NCBI RefSeq assembly: GCF_003431325.1
Contig: NZ_CP010515.1
Location: forward strand, 1,426,001-1,490,000
Direction of reading: 5' to 3'
Length of the DNA stretch: 64,000 nt
Origin: Acidilobus sp. 7A
GTDB taxonomy: Archaea; Thermoproteota; Thermoprotei_A; Sulfolobales; Acidilobaceae
The notes under the pieces: model-generated
Database searches by the model: none
Told to the model about the DNA's origin: nothing
What the model saw: only the letters and a program-made list of their open reading frames with translations
Shown here: positions 50,125 through 58,604 of the stretch, piece after piece
Layout of the letters: every line of letters starts with the position of its first letter
Position numbering within the stretch: position 1 is the stretch's first letter
Translations under genes and position numbers: made by a program

Positions 50125-52095
50125 TCACTTCATTAACTTCTTCAGCTCCTCTGCGGCCTCCTTAACGGCTGTAACTGAGTCCGGGTTGTCTAGCACTGGG
50201 GTCTGCTCGACCTGCTTCCCAAGCACGGCGTCCCTCACGATCCTCCTCATTATCTTGCCGCTCCTCGTCCTCGGCAGGTCATTCACGGGCACCACGGCCT
50301 CAGGTTCAAACGGCTTGCCTAGCCTCTGTGCTACAATAGATTTTATCTGCTCCAGCTGCTCAGGCCCCAGGGTCCTGCCTGGCTTCGGGAGGGCGAAGCA
50401 AACAATCACCTCGCCCTTGACCGGGTGTGGGTAGCCTATACAGGCGCTCTCAGCTACGTCAGGGTGGCTGTTAATTATTGTCTCTATCTCCGCTGGCCCT
50501 ATTCTCTTGCCGGCCACCTTTATTACGTCGTCAGCCCTGCCAAGTATGTACCAGAAGCCGTCCTCATCTATCAGGGCGTAGTCCCCGTGGTACCAGACGC
50601 CAGGGAACCTTGACCAGTAGGTCTCTATATACCTCTCGGGGTCCCTCCAGAGCCCCCTGGTCATGCTGGGGGCCGGCTTCTTGGCCACTAGGTAGCCTGG
50701 CCTGCCCCTCACGGGCATACCGTCGTCATCGTATACGTCGACGTCCATGCCAAGGCCCGGGCCCCAGAGGGTGGTGGGCTTAAGCGGCACCACGGGGCTT
50801 GGCAGCAGGAAGCAGCCCATTATCTCCGTGCCCCCGCTAAGGTTTATCATAGGCCTTCTCTCCTCGCCCACCTCCCTTACGACCCAGTTCCAGGTGTCCT
50901 CGTCTATGGGCTCCCCTGTGTTCCCAAAGGCCCTCAGGCTCGAGAGGTCGTGGGACTCATAGGTCTCGCGTCCCAGCGCCTTCAGCAACCTAGCTGCGGT
51001 CGCCGCGAAGCCCAGGTGAGTGACCTTAAACTTCTCTATTATGGCCCAGACCCTGTCCTTCGTGGGGTAGTCGAGGGCGCCCTCCAGCGACAGATGGGAG
51101 GCGCCAAGGGTCTGGGAGCCCACGACCATCCATGGGCCCATCATCCAGCCCAGGTCAGTTATCCACCAGAGAACGTCCCTGCTGCCGGTCCAGCCCGGCT
51201 TTATGTCAAGGTTAAAGAAGTGTTCCTTGGTGGGCTGAAGCAGCATGCCTGCATGGCTTATCACTGCTCCCTTAGGCTTCCCGGTGGTGCCGCTGGTGAA
51301 CATTAGGATGGCCGGGTCCTCGGCCTCGGTCTCGGCCGGCTCAAACTCAGGCCTCTTGGACGCTATGGCCTTGTCGTACCACAGGTCCCTGCTTTCGTCC
51401 CAAGGCACGTCAACGTTGAGCCTCCTCACGACAACCTGCTTAGCCTGAACCCCAGAGAGCCTGATCGCCTCATCGGAGCTGGGCTTCAGCTTTATGACCT
51501 TGCCTTTCCTGTAGTAGCCGTCAACAGTAACTACAACCTTAGCCTCACTCATCCTAAGCCTGTCGGCCACGGCCTCAGGGGCAAAGCCGCTGAATATGGG
51601 ACTCGCTATGGCACCGACCCTCATGGATGCAAGCATGGCAACCACCGTCTCGGGCATTATAGGTGCGTATATGGCTACCACGTCGCCCTTCTTCACGCCC
51701 AGGTCAACTAGCAGGTTGGAGAACCTGTTGACATGGTCCAGCATCTCGTTGTAGGTGAGCTGCACCACCCTGTCGTCCTCCCCAATCCACGTCATTGCTA
51801 CTCTGTTCCCAAGGCCTCTCTTCACTATCCTATCGAGGACGTTGTACGCTACGTTTATCCTGCCCCCTATGTACCACCTCGTCCACTCGATGCCCTTTGA
51901 CGCGTCGTAGACATCCTTGGGCTCCGAGAACCACTCAAGCTCAAGCCAGTCAGGCAGGTTGCCCCAGAACCACCTTATATCGGAGGTGCTCTGCCTGACG
52001 AGGTCCTGATAACTCTTTATGCCGTGGGCCTGAATGAAGCCCGTCACGTTGGCCTTGTCAACGACATCCTTAGGAGGGGTCCAAATATATGTCAA
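50125..52095 (-). CDS. AMP-forming acyl-CoA synthetase
   Basis: 656 aa, ANL superfamily. N-terminal WFWGNLPDWLELEWFSEP as in acetyl/propionyl-CoA synthetases; P-loop ILMFTSGTTGKPKGAV; GFAATAARLLKALG; WWITDLGWMMG; adenylate-binding HGDYALIDEDGFWYILGRADDVIKVAGKRIGP; catalytic Lys in RTRSGKIMRR. Activates a carboxylic acid to its CoA ester. The acid is unknown. It is divergent from the thiolase-like/DUF35 cluster, so it may supply its substrate. TTG start with a GGTGGGATGAT SD. Confidence 0.92.
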   Translation of the reverse strand: MTYIWTPPKDVVDKANVTGFIQAHGIKSYQDLVRQSTSDIRWFWGNLPDWLELEWFSEPKDVYDASKGIEWTRWYIGGRINVAYNVLDRIVKRGLGNRVAMTWIGEDDRVVQLTYNEMLDHVNRFSNLLVDLGVKKGDVVAIYAPIMPETVVAMLASMRVGAIASPIFSGFAPEAVADRLRMSEAKVVVTVDGYYRKGKVIKLKPSSDEAIRLSGVQAKQVVVRRLNVDVPWDESRDLWYDKAIASKRPEFEPAETEAEDPAILMFTSGTTGKPKGAVISHAGMLLQPTKEHFFNLDIKPGWTGSRDVLWWITDLGWMMGPWMVVGSQTLGASHLSLEGALDYPTKDRVWAIIEKFKVTHLGFAATAARLLKALGRETYESHDLSSLRAFGNTGEPIDEDTWNWVVREVGEERRPMINLSGGTEIMGCFLLPSPVVPLKPTTLWGPGLGMDVDVYDDDGMPVRGRPGYLVAKKPAPSMTRGLWRDPERYIETYWSRFPGVWYHGDYALIDEDGFWYILGRADDVIKVAGKRIGPAEIETIINSHPDVAESACIGYPHPVKGEVIVCFALPKPGRTLGPEQLEQIKSIVAQRLGKPFEPEAVVPVNDLPRTRSGKIMRRIVRDAVLGKQVEQTPVLDNPDSVTAVKEAAEELKKLMK

Positions 52096-52147
52096 ATCAT
52101 CCCACCCTTTATACTACCACCAATTATGTATCCACTAAGGAACACGG

Positions 52148-52165
52148 TTTTTATTCTGATAAAAA
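52148..52165. promoter_or_regulatory. Back-to-back A/T boxes between acyl-CoA synthetase and thiolase-like genes
   Basis: TTTTTAT-TCTG-ATAAAAA is a perfect 7-bp inverted repeat with a 4-nt spacer. The right half lies 27 nt before ATG 52192; the left half, read on the minus strand, lies about 53 nt before the synthetase TTG. Each direction therefore has an equivalent TATA, coupling expression of the two units. Confidence 0.5.
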
Positions 52166-52191
52166 GCACTCTTCATAATAGGCAGGCTGGC

Positions 52192-53367
52192 ATGGGCAAC
52201 GGAAGAGTGGCGGTTATAGGTGTCGGGTCCTATGGCTTTAGGCCATCAACGCCCGAGGTCAGCTTCCAGGGGATGATGTTTGAGTCCTCACAGCGCGCCT
52301 ACGCAGACGCCAACGTTGACCCAAGGAGAGACGTGGATGTATTTGTGGACTGCCAGGAGGACATGTGGGAGGGCATTGCGATAGCTGACGAGTTCGCCCC
52401 AGAGCCCATAGGTGGGGCGCTGAGACCCACGTTTACGGTCGCAGGGGACGGGCTGCAGGGGGTTGCCCACGCCTACATGCTAATAAAGTCAGGGCTCGCT
52501 AACGTGGTCGCAGTGGAGGCCCACGGGAAGCCGAGCGAGATAAAGACGCTCCAGGACATATACTACTTTGCGATGGACCCCCTCCACGTGAGGCCTCTGC
52601 CTACTGGCAACCCATTCTTTATAGCCGGCCTTGACGCTCAGGCGTTTATTTCTAGGACGGGCGCTACAAGGGAGCACCTGGCTATTGTCGCTGTCAAGAA
52701 CAGGAACAACGGCCTGAGGAACGAGAGGGCCCCCTATGCCTCAAGGGTGCGTCTCGACGAGGTGCTCTCGGCGCCTTACTCCGTGTACCCGATGAGTAGA
52801 TACGAGATCGCCGGCTTCTCGGACGCCTCCATCACAGTGGTCCTGGCGAGCGAGGATGCCGCGAGGAAGTTCACTGACAGGGTCGTGTGGCTCGATGGTG
52901 TAGGGTACTCAACGGAGGTCGGCAGCGGCTCACTTGAGTGGCACGAGTGGGGCAGGATGCCCTCGATGAGGAATGCAGCCCTCACTGCCTACAGGCTGGC
53001 GGGGGTCAGTAACCCTGAGAAGGACATAAGCCTTGCTGAGGTGGAGGACCGCTTCAGCTTCATGGAGCTCCTCTCTGTCGAGGAGCTCCTGCTGGCGCCT
53101 GATGGTGAGGCCCACAGGTACCTGGAGAATGGCGACTTTGACTTCAACGGGAGGCTCCCGGTCAACCCAAGCGGCGGGAGCCTCTCAATGGGCGTCCCAC
53201 TTGAGGCCACAGGGCTCGGCAGGTTCCTTGAGGCGGTCATGCAGTTGAGGGGAGAGGCCGGGGCCCACCAGGTTAAGGGAGCCAAGAGGGCGGTCGTGGC
53301 CTCGTGGAGGGGCGTACCCTCATACACGAGCGTTGTTTCTGTTTTATCATCTGACATTGAGGGGTGA
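52192..53367 (+). CDS. Thiolase-fold protein lacking catalytic Cys and His (1)
   Basis: 391 aa, SCP2-thiolase fold: VAVIGVGSYGF..., FESSQRAYADANVDPRRDVDVFV, YEIAGFSDASITVVLASEDAA, NPSGGSLSMGVPLEATGLGR. Where thiolases have the nucleophile (CASG) this protein has TVAGDGLQG, and where they have GHP it has GVP, so both catalytic residues are gone. It cannot be an ordinary thiolase; the cofactorless retro-aldolases that work with DUF35 proteins are the best-known precedent. The frame opens at 52024, but ATG 52192 begins the conserved fold and sits 27 nt after a TATA box. Confidence 0.8.
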   Translation: MGNGRVAVIGVGSYGFRPSTPEVSFQGMMFESSQRAYADANVDPRRDVDVFVDCQEDMWEGIAIADEFAPEPIGGALRPTFTVAGDGLQGVAHAYMLIKSGLANVVAVEAHGKPSEIKTLQDIYYFAMDPLHVRPLPTGNPFFIAGLDAQAFISRTGATREHLAIVAVKNRNNGLRNERAPYASRVRLDEVLSAPYSVYPMSRYEIAGFSDASITVVLASEDAARKFTDRVVWLDGVGYSTEVGSGSLEWHEWGRMPSMRNAALTAYRLAGVSNPEKDISLAEVEDRFSFMELLSVEELLLAPDGEAHRYLENGDFDFNGRLPVNPSGGSLSMGVPLEATGLGRFLEAVMQLRGEAGAHQVKGAKRAVVASWRGVPSYTSVVSVLSSDIEG

Positions 53368-53372
53368 TGGAA

Positions 53373-54551
53373 GTGGTTAGCAACCTGTTTGTGAAGGACA
53401 GGGTAGCGATAGTTGGGGCTGGCCTCACGACGTTTATGAGGCGCGCCCTTGAGACCCCCAGGGAGCTCGCCTGGGAGGCGGCCAGGCAAGCCTTGGATCA
53501 GGCTGGCCTGACCCTGAAGGACATAGACTGCGTTGTCATAGGCTCGGCGCCTGACACTTTCGACGGCGTCCACATGAAGGGCGAGTACCTGGCTGACGGC
53601 TCAGGCGCCATAAATAAGCCGATGACTAGGGTCTACGTGGGCGGCGGCACAGGAGTCTTCGTACCAGTATCGGCGTGGTGGCACGTGGCCAGCGGCCTTT
53701 GCAGGACTGTGCTGGCAGTTAGCGAGGAGAAGATGAGCCCAGCGCACCCGCACCCACAGTACGTCTTCAGGTACATATGGGATCCAATACTTCATAGGCC
53801 GCTTGAGCCCAACTTGATATGGATATTTGCCATGGAGATGAGGAGGTACATGGCCAAGTGCGGCGCCAAGAAGGAGGACATAGCTCTCGTCAGCGTCAAG
53901 AACAAGAGAAACGCCCTTGACAACCCAGCCGCCCAGGTGGCCGCTAACATAACAGTTGACGATGTGCTGAAGAGCGAGCTCCTCGTGTGGCCAGTCAACG
54001 AGCTTGATATATCGCCCGTCAGCGACGGCGCCGCGGCCCTGGTGATAGCCAGCGAGAACGTCGCAAGGCAGGTCACAGACTCGCCCGTCTGGATAGACGG
54101 CGTTGGCTTCACGCTTGACAACCAGCACTGGGAGAACAGGGAGCTGGCGTTCCCGAGGTACCTGAACTACGCCGCAAGGATGGCCTACAGGATGGCCGGC
54201 ATAGAGAGGCCCTGGAAGGAGATAGACGTTGCAGAGCCCTACGACCCGTTTGACTACAAGGAGCTCCACCACATAGAGGGCCTGATGCTCGCCAGGCCCT
54301 GCGAGGCCTGGAAGCTGCTGAAGGAGGGCTACTTCGAGAGGGATGGGGAGCTGCCGACGAGCCCAAGTGGGGGGCTGCTGGGCGTTGGCAACCCAATAGC
54401 TGCGGCCGGCACAATGAAGGTGGCCGAGCTGTTCTGGCAGCTGCGCTACGAGGCCGGCAAGAGGCAGGTCAAGAAGCCCGTCCACAAGGCCGTAGCAAAC
54501 GCGTGGGGTGACCTCATGCAGGCTGGGACAGTTATTGTTTTGAGTAATTGA
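53373..54551 (+). CDS. Thiolase-fold protein lacking catalytic Cys and His (2)
   Basis: 392 aa, paralogous to the previous protein: RVAIVGAGLTTFMRRALETP, WEAARQALDQAGLTLKDIDCVVIG, LAVSEEKMSP, PSGGLLGVGNPIAAAG. The nucleophile position reads YVGGGTGVF instead of CASG, and GHP is GNP. Probably forms a heteromer with protein 1, each half contributing to one active site or one being structural. Start: GTG 53373 with GGGGTGAT 4 nt upstream, preferred over GTG 53364/ATG 53367. The start region overlaps the end of the previous gene. Confidence 0.8.
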   Translation: MVSNLFVKDRVAIVGAGLTTFMRRALETPRELAWEAARQALDQAGLTLKDIDCVVIGSAPDTFDGVHMKGEYLADGSGAINKPMTRVYVGGGTGVFVPVSAWWHVASGLCRTVLAVSEEKMSPAHPHPQYVFRYIWDPILHRPLEPNLIWIFAMEMRRYMAKCGAKKEDIALVSVKNKRNALDNPAAQVAANITVDDVLKSELLVWPVNELDISPVSDGAAALVIASENVARQVTDSPVWIDGVGFTLDNQHWENRELAFPRYLNYAARMAYRMAGIERPWKEIDVAEPYDPFDYKELHHIEGLMLARPCEAWKLLKEGYFERDGELPTSPSGGLLGVGNPIAAAGTMKVAELFWQLRYEAGKRQVKKPVHKAVANAWGDLMQAGTVIVLSN

Positions 54552-54564
54552 GGGGGTGGTGATA

Positions 54565-55104
54565 GTGAGCGAGAGGAAGGGCGAGGTAAAGCTTCCTGGA
54601 ACGAAGCTTAGCACAAAGGAGATGTACTCACTGCTTGGTCTTGTGGAGTCCGCTCCACAGGCCAAGTATGAGTTCTCAGCTGGTCCCTCGCTATCAAAGT
54701 TCCTGCAGGGGCTGAAGGAGGGCAAGATACTGGGCAAAAGGTGCCCGAGGTGCGGCAGGATCTACGTGCCGCCCAGGGACTACTGCGAGTACTGCCACGT
54801 CCCCCTAACCAACTGGGTTGAGGTGCCTGACACAGGCGTTGTGCACACAGCGGTCGTCAGCTACATCTCAACTAAGAGGGAGAGGCTTGAGAAGCCGGAG
54901 GTTGTAGGTGTGATAAGGCTAGACGTGCCGGGCTACAAGGAGGACAGCTACGAGTTCGCAGGGCTCTTCCACAGGCTCTGCATAGACCCTGAGGAAGCTA
55001 AGAAAGACAGCGCCGTTGGGATGAAGGTGAAGGCCAGGTGGAAGCCGAAGGAGCAGAGGACAGGATCTATTTTGGACATTGAGTGCTTTGAGCCCGTGAG
55101 GTGA
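54565..55104 (+). CDS. DUF35 OB-fold protein with zinc ribbon (1)
   Basis: 179 aa. Middle: four-Cys rubredoxin-like zinc ribbon CPRCGRIYVPPRDYCEYC; C-terminal OB fold (VHTAVVSYISTKRERLEKPEVVGVIRLD). An N-terminal ~45-residue extension precedes the usual hook helix (PSLSKFLQGLKEGKILGKR). DUF35 proteins bind thiolase-fold partners and present the CoA substrate. GTG 54565 with GGGGGTG upstream is preferred; 13 nt after the thiolase-like gene. Confidence 0.85.
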   Translation: MSERKGEVKLPGTKLSTKEMYSLLGLVESAPQAKYEFSAGPSLSKFLQGLKEGKILGKRCPRCGRIYVPPRDYCEYCHVPLTNWVEVPDTGVVHTAVVSYISTKRERLEKPEVVGVIRLDVPGYKEDSYEFAGLFHRLCIDPEEAKKDSAVGMKVKARWKPKEQRTGSILDIECFEPVR

Positions 55105-55109
55105 TGGGC

Positions 55110-55568
55110 ATGAGCTGGGACAAGCACGGTAGGCTGCACGACCTGGTCTTCTGGCCTGAGCGTGAGGAGATAGATAAGTACGTCTACACCCCAGGCCTCC
55201 ACGGCCTTGAGCTGGCCAAGGCCTTAGTGGACGGCAAGGTGCTTGGCATGAAGTGCCCTGACGGCAAGGTATACGTCCCGCCCAAGACGTTCTGCCCTGA
55301 CTTCACCGAGGGGCAGCTGGTGGAGATCAAGGGTCCCTGGAGGCTGCTCCACTATACGGTCGTTTATGAGGACCTCTATGGCAACAGGCTGGACAAGTCC
55401 GTAGTCGTAGGCATAATAAAGCCGGACGACGCTGACAACGGCATGATACACATAGTGAATGTCGACCCATCAAAGGTTGTCATTGGCATGGAGCTGAAGC
55501 CCGCGTTCAAGCCGAAGGACCAGAGGAAGGGCACTATAACAGACATAGAGTACTTCGAGCCTGCTTAG
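55110..55568 (+). CDS. DUF35 OB-fold protein with reduced zinc ribbon (2)
   Basis: 152 aa. Same layout as the preceding DUF35 (hook helix GLELAKALVDGKVLGMK, OB fold LLHYTVVYEDLYGNRLDKSVVVGII), but the ribbon reads CPDGKVYVPPKTFCPDF: only two of the four Cys remain, so zinc is probably not bound. A second, divergent subunit could specialise in the partner rather than the metal. ATG 55110 with GAGGTGAT upstream. Its stop overlaps the convergent uppS stop. Confidence 0.85.
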   Translation: MSWDKHGRLHDLVFWPEREEIDKYVYTPGLHGLELAKALVDGKVLGMKCPDGKVYVPPKTFCPDFTEGQLVEIKGPWRLLHYTVVYEDLYGNRLDKSVVVGIIKPDDADNGMIHIVNVDPSKVVIGMELKPAFKPKDQRKGTITDIEYFEPA

Positions 55569-56224
55569 TTCCCGAAGTTCCTCTTTTGAACCCCGAACCA
55601 CTCAAGGGCTTTCTTGAGCTCCTCCCTTGTGAGCTCAGGCCACAGGAGGTCCATGAAGTAGAGCTCAGCGTAGCTTGTCTGAAGCGGGAAGAAGCCGCTG
55701 AGCCTCCTCATGCTCCCAGTCCTTATGACTAGGTCTATCTGGGGCACGCCGGCGCTTATGGAGGGTGCCACCAGGCCCTTAGCTATGACCTGCCTCTCCC
55801 ACTCGCCGCTGTAGCAGACTCCAAGGTGGAGCGAGCCGCCTGAGTAGGAGGCAGTGTGCTCCTCAAGGGCGGCTGCCTCCCTCCTAGACTCGTCAGAGAC
55901 CAGGTTCAGGTCGCCAACCACCTTGACCTTTATCTTCTCTCCGTTTATTACCTCGTCGTTGCGCAGGTCCCTTAGGCCGTTGATTAGGAGGTCCTCTAAC
56001 ACGGCCCTCTCAAGGGATGACCTCCTGGTGCAGTTCTCGTAGCTCATGACGTAGACAACAGCCCTCTTGACGCCCTCCTCTATGACCCACCTCAGGGCCT
56101 GCCTCAGCTTCTCATAGCCCTGCCTGTAGGCCTGAAAGTAGGTGAGGCCGTACTTTTTAGCGAACCTCCTATTGCCATCAGGTATTATGCCTATAGCGTT
56201 TGGTAGCGTAGGTTTTAGAGACGT
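55565..56224 (-). CDS. uppS: Cis-prenyltransferase / undecaprenyl-diphosphate synthase-like (probable ACG start)
   Basis: About 219 aa. The catalytic loop GIIPDGNRRFAKKYG and the following QAYRQGYEKL are encoded upstream of the first ATG (56047), which would delete the active site; the conserved C-terminus is QIDLVIRTGSMRRLSGFFPLQTSYAELYF. In frame, no ATG/GTG/TTG exists between the motif and the predicted transcript start (about 56239). ACG 56222-56224 with GGTG 7 nt upstream gives a normal short N-terminus. Elongates isoprenoid chains for the lipid carrier of N-glycosylation. A plain reading would annotate only the 160-aa truncated form. Confidence 0.8.
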   Translation of the reverse strand, partial: TSLKPTLPNAIGIIPDGNRRFAKKYGLTYFQAYRQGYEKLRQALRWVIEEGVKRAVVYVMSYENCTRRSSLERAVLEDLLINGLRDLRNDEVINGEKIKVKVVGDLNLVSDESRREAAALEEHTASYSGGSLHLGVCYSGEWERQVIAKGLVAPSISAGVPQIDLVIRTGSMRRLSGFFPLQTSYAELYFMDLLWPELTREELKKALEWFGVQKRNFGN

Positions 56225-56260
56225 GACGTTGCACCTGCAGGAGGGTAGGTGGAGGGAAGG

Positions 56261-56268
56261 TTAAAAAG
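56261..56268. promoter_or_regulatory. Shared A/T box between uppS and the thiL-like gene
   Basis: TTAAAAAG on the plus strand, CTTTTTAA on the minus strand. It lies 37 nt from the proposed uppS ACG and 25 nt from the TTG of the thiL-like gene; it is the only TATA-like box in the gap. Confidence 0.5.
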
Positions 56269-56292
56269 AGTTCTCATGCCGTTTGGCCTGGA

Positions 56293-57180
56293 TTGGGCGC
56301 AGTGGGCGAAGAGTCTGTATTAAGAAGGCTGGCGGCGCTTGCGGGCAACTCTGACATCTTTGACATAGATGCGGCGGGGCCTGACGGAATAGTAATTAAC
56401 ATAGACGGCTATGCCGCGTCGGCGAGCAGGCTCCCCTTCATGAGCTGGGAGGACTGGGGCTACAAAGCTGTTATGGCAGCAGCTAGCGACGTCATAGCTG
56501 CTGGGGGAAGGCCTGTAGGCATAGCATACAGCGTCGGCGCGAGCTCTGTCGACCTGCTAGAGCGCGTCGCTGCCGGGGTGGGTGAGGCCTCGAGGGACCT
56601 TGGAGCGAAGGTCTACAAGGGTGATGCTAATAGGCTGACCTCGGATGCCTGGATAGACGTGGCTGTGGTGGGGCTCTCAGGAAGGCAGGTCGGCAGGTCC
56701 GGGGCGAAGCCGGGAGATATGGTCGTCCAGGTCGGCCTCCTCGGCTACGGCGCACTTGCAAACAAGGTGATGAGGTCTGAGCTGAGGGCTGACTCATTGC
56801 CACAGGATCTCCTCCTTAAGGTGAGAAGGCCGAGGGCTCACGTTGAGGCCGCGGAGGCTATATCAACATACGCTCACGCTTCCTCTGATAACAGCGATGG
56901 GTGGCTCCTCACGCTCAGCAATATAGCTTCATCGAGCTCCGTGAAGATATCCATTGAGGAGGTCGTAATAGACCCTAAGCTCGAGGGCCTGGTGAGGCCT
57001 GAGGAGGCCCTGGGGAGCTGGGAGGACTACAACTTAGCCGTCGTAGTGCCGCAGGACCACCTGAAGGAGTTCATGAAAACGTGTGGCTCAACATGCTTTA
57101 CCGTGGGCAGGGTCGAAGAGGGCAGAGGAGTTGAGTTTAAGGGCAAGAAAGTAGAGCCAAGGGGCTGGTCCTGGTGGTGA
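56293..57180 (+). CDS. Thiamine-monophosphate kinase-like protein (ThiL)
   Basis: 295 aa, PurM-superfamily. MSWEDWGYKAVMAAASDVIAAGGRPVG matches the ThiL nucleotide/Mg region, KGDANRLTSDAWIDVAVVG the second motif and ASSDNSDGWLLTL the DxSDG loop. Phosphorylates TMP to the coenzyme TPP, completing the pathway of the ThiD-ThiN fusion at 47-49 kb. The N-terminal metal loop (DIDAAGPDG) is less regular than in typical ThiL, so some doubt remains. Leaderless TTG start. Confidence 0.75.
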   Translation: MGAVGEESVLRRLAALAGNSDIFDIDAAGPDGIVINIDGYAASASRLPFMSWEDWGYKAVMAAASDVIAAGGRPVGIAYSVGASSVDLLERVAAGVGEASRDLGAKVYKGDANRLTSDAWIDVAVVGLSGRQVGRSGAKPGDMVVQVGLLGYGALANKVMRSELRADSLPQDLLLKVRRPRAHVEAAEAISTYAHASSDNSDGWLLTLSNIASSSSVKISIEEVVIDPKLEGLVRPEEALGSWEDYNLAVVVPQDHLKEFMKTCGSTCFTVGRVEEGRGVEFKGKKVEPRGWSWW

Positions 57181-58046
57181 TGAGGGTCTCAGAGGAGAGG
57201 GTAATGTCTGTGGCCTCGGCAATAAGGTTGGCTGGCGTTGACGGTCTGCTGAGACTTGAGGAGCAACTTGACCCTCAGTACGATTATATGCAGAGGCTTG
57301 CAGACAGCGTCGGAAGGGGGCCCGCGAGCGCCTACGCGCTCTTGGTGGCACTGGTCAGCTACAGGCTGACGATGAGGGGGGAGGAATGGTGGAAGTGCGT
57401 CTCAGAGATGCTGGGCAGTAGGGGAAGGCCTAGGAGCGTTGACGAGATAGTTGATAACGTTGTGTGGTTTCTTAACAGCTGCAGCGGCTCCCTTGTGGCG
57501 AGGGACGCTAAGGTCAGGAGGGTCAGGAGGGCCGGCTCAGCTCTCAGAGGTTTGCTTGATGAGATAGCGAGGGACCCAGGCGCGGTGATGAGAAGGCCTC
57601 AGGAGCTACTAAGGGATATAGCCTTCTCACTGGGCTCCAGCGAGGAGAGGAAGACCATCACGTTCTCAGTCAAGATGGCGTACTATGCAGCAAGGCCAAG
57701 AGGGCAGCTCGTGCCCCTAGGCTTTAACATACCAATGCCGGTTGACGTCAGGGTGGCCTGTGTGAGCCTCACCAGCGGCGTTGTGAGCGGGGTAGCGGAC
57801 TACCACGATCTCGTGAGAAGCCCCCGCGAGGCCCAGAGGGCGTGGGAAGAGGTCTCCCAGCTAAGCGGCGTCCCGACGCCACACCTGGACTCCCTGCTCT
57901 GGGTCGTGGGCTGGGCCCCGAGGGACCTCGGCCAGCAGGAGGCCAGGATGAAGGTTAGGGATGTGCTGTCGGCTGTCATGAGTCCTGAGGCCGCCGACGC
58001 AATAGCCACTGAGCTGACCTACATGCCCTGTCGCCCCGCTTATTAG
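57180..58046 (+). CDS. Archaeal 8-oxoguanine DNA glycosylase (AGOG)
   Basis: About 288 aa. Resembles the Pyrobaculum AGOG family: helix-rich, with KTITFSVKMAYYA (Schiff-base Lys) and the hairpin LGFNIPMPVDVRVACVSLTSG (catalytic Asp). Removes 8-oxoguanine and cuts the abasic site. The start is ambiguous: GTG 57174, GTG 57177 and ATG 57180 lie in a row; the ATG, overlapping the stop of the ThiL-like gene, is used. Confidence 0.8.
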   Translation: MRVSEERVMSVASAIRLAGVDGLLRLEEQLDPQYDYMQRLADSVGRGPASAYALLVALVSYRLTMRGEEWWKCVSEMLGSRGRPRSVDEIVDNVVWFLNSCSGSLVARDAKVRRVRRAGSALRGLLDEIARDPGAVMRRPQELLRDIAFSLGSSEERKTITFSVKMAYYAARPRGQLVPLGFNIPMPVDVRVACVSLTSGVVSGVADYHDLVRSPREAQRAWEEVSQLSGVPTPHLDSLLWVVGWAPRDLGQQEARMKVRDVLSAVMSPEAADAIATELTYMPCRPAY

Positions 58047-58163
58047 GCGCCTCACGATAACCGAGAGCTCAACAGGACGCACGTCCAGCTGAAGGACAGG
58101 GCCACGCCTGTTAGCATTAACGCTTTTATGTGAAAGCTAGGCCCCTGCCCTTAGGTGTGGGGC

Positions 58164-58583
58164 TTGGGCGTCTACCAGTACAGGGACCTTAAGAAGCCCA
58201 GCGGTGGCCTGAGGTCGCTTCCGCACAAGAGGAAGAGGAGGTATGCCACGGGCGACTACTTTGTCCCAGCGGTCCTCGGCGAGGCTCGCGAGGTCAGGGT
58301 GAAGAGGGCCATGGGCGGCAACATGAAGGTGGCGCTAAGGGCCGTCAGCGAGGCAGTAGTTAGCGACCCCAAGACAGGGAAGAGTGTCAAGGCTAAGATA
58401 CTTGCCGTCGTCTCAACGCCGGCGAACAGGGAGTACGCGAGGAGGAACATAATAACAAAGGGGACAATAATAAGGACCTCGGCTGGCGTTGCAAGGGTCA
58501 CGTCCAGGCCGGGGCAAGATGGGGTAGTCAACGCAATCCTAATTGAGGGTCAGGCCCCGGCTGGCGCAGCTAAATCAGGTTGA
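58164..58583 (+). CDS. rps8e: 30S ribosomal protein S8e (eS8)
   Basis: 139 aa, archaeal eS8: GVYQYRDLKKPSGG, PHKRKRRYATGDYF, MGGNMKVALR and TSRPGQDGVVNAIL. The frame opens at GTG 58155, but AGGTG 6 nt before TTG 58164 gives the usual MGVYQ start. Followed by a GC hairpin. Confidence 0.93.
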   Translation: MGVYQYRDLKKPSGGLRSLPHKRKRRYATGDYFVPAVLGEAREVRVKRAMGGNMKVALRAVSEAVVSDPKTGKSVKAKILAVVSTPANREYARRNIITKGTIIRTSAGVARVTSRPGQDGVVNAILIEGQAPAGAAKSG

Positions 58584-58587
58584 TTTC

Positions 58588-58604
58588 GCATAGCAAGCCT
58601 ATGC
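58588..58604 (+). terminator. Hairpin just after rps8e
   Basis: GCATAG-CAAGC-CTATGC is a perfect 6-bp stem beginning 5 nt after the rps8e stop. No T-run follows, so it may protect the 3' end rather than terminate. Confidence 0.35.

Noticed and set aside
52024-52191. Longer N-terminus of the first thiolase-like protein
   Set aside because: The extra 56 codons run through the promoter region and are unlike thiolases; ATG 52192 begins the fold right after a TATA box.
53601-54737. 378-codon minus-strand frame opposite the second thiolase-like gene
   Set aside because: It is Leu/Val/Gly-rich without family features and covers two well-supported plus-strand genes.
55565-56047. uppS as a 160-aa gene starting at ATG 56047
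   Set aside because: It would lack the catalytic IPDGNRR loop, which is intact just upstream in the same frame.
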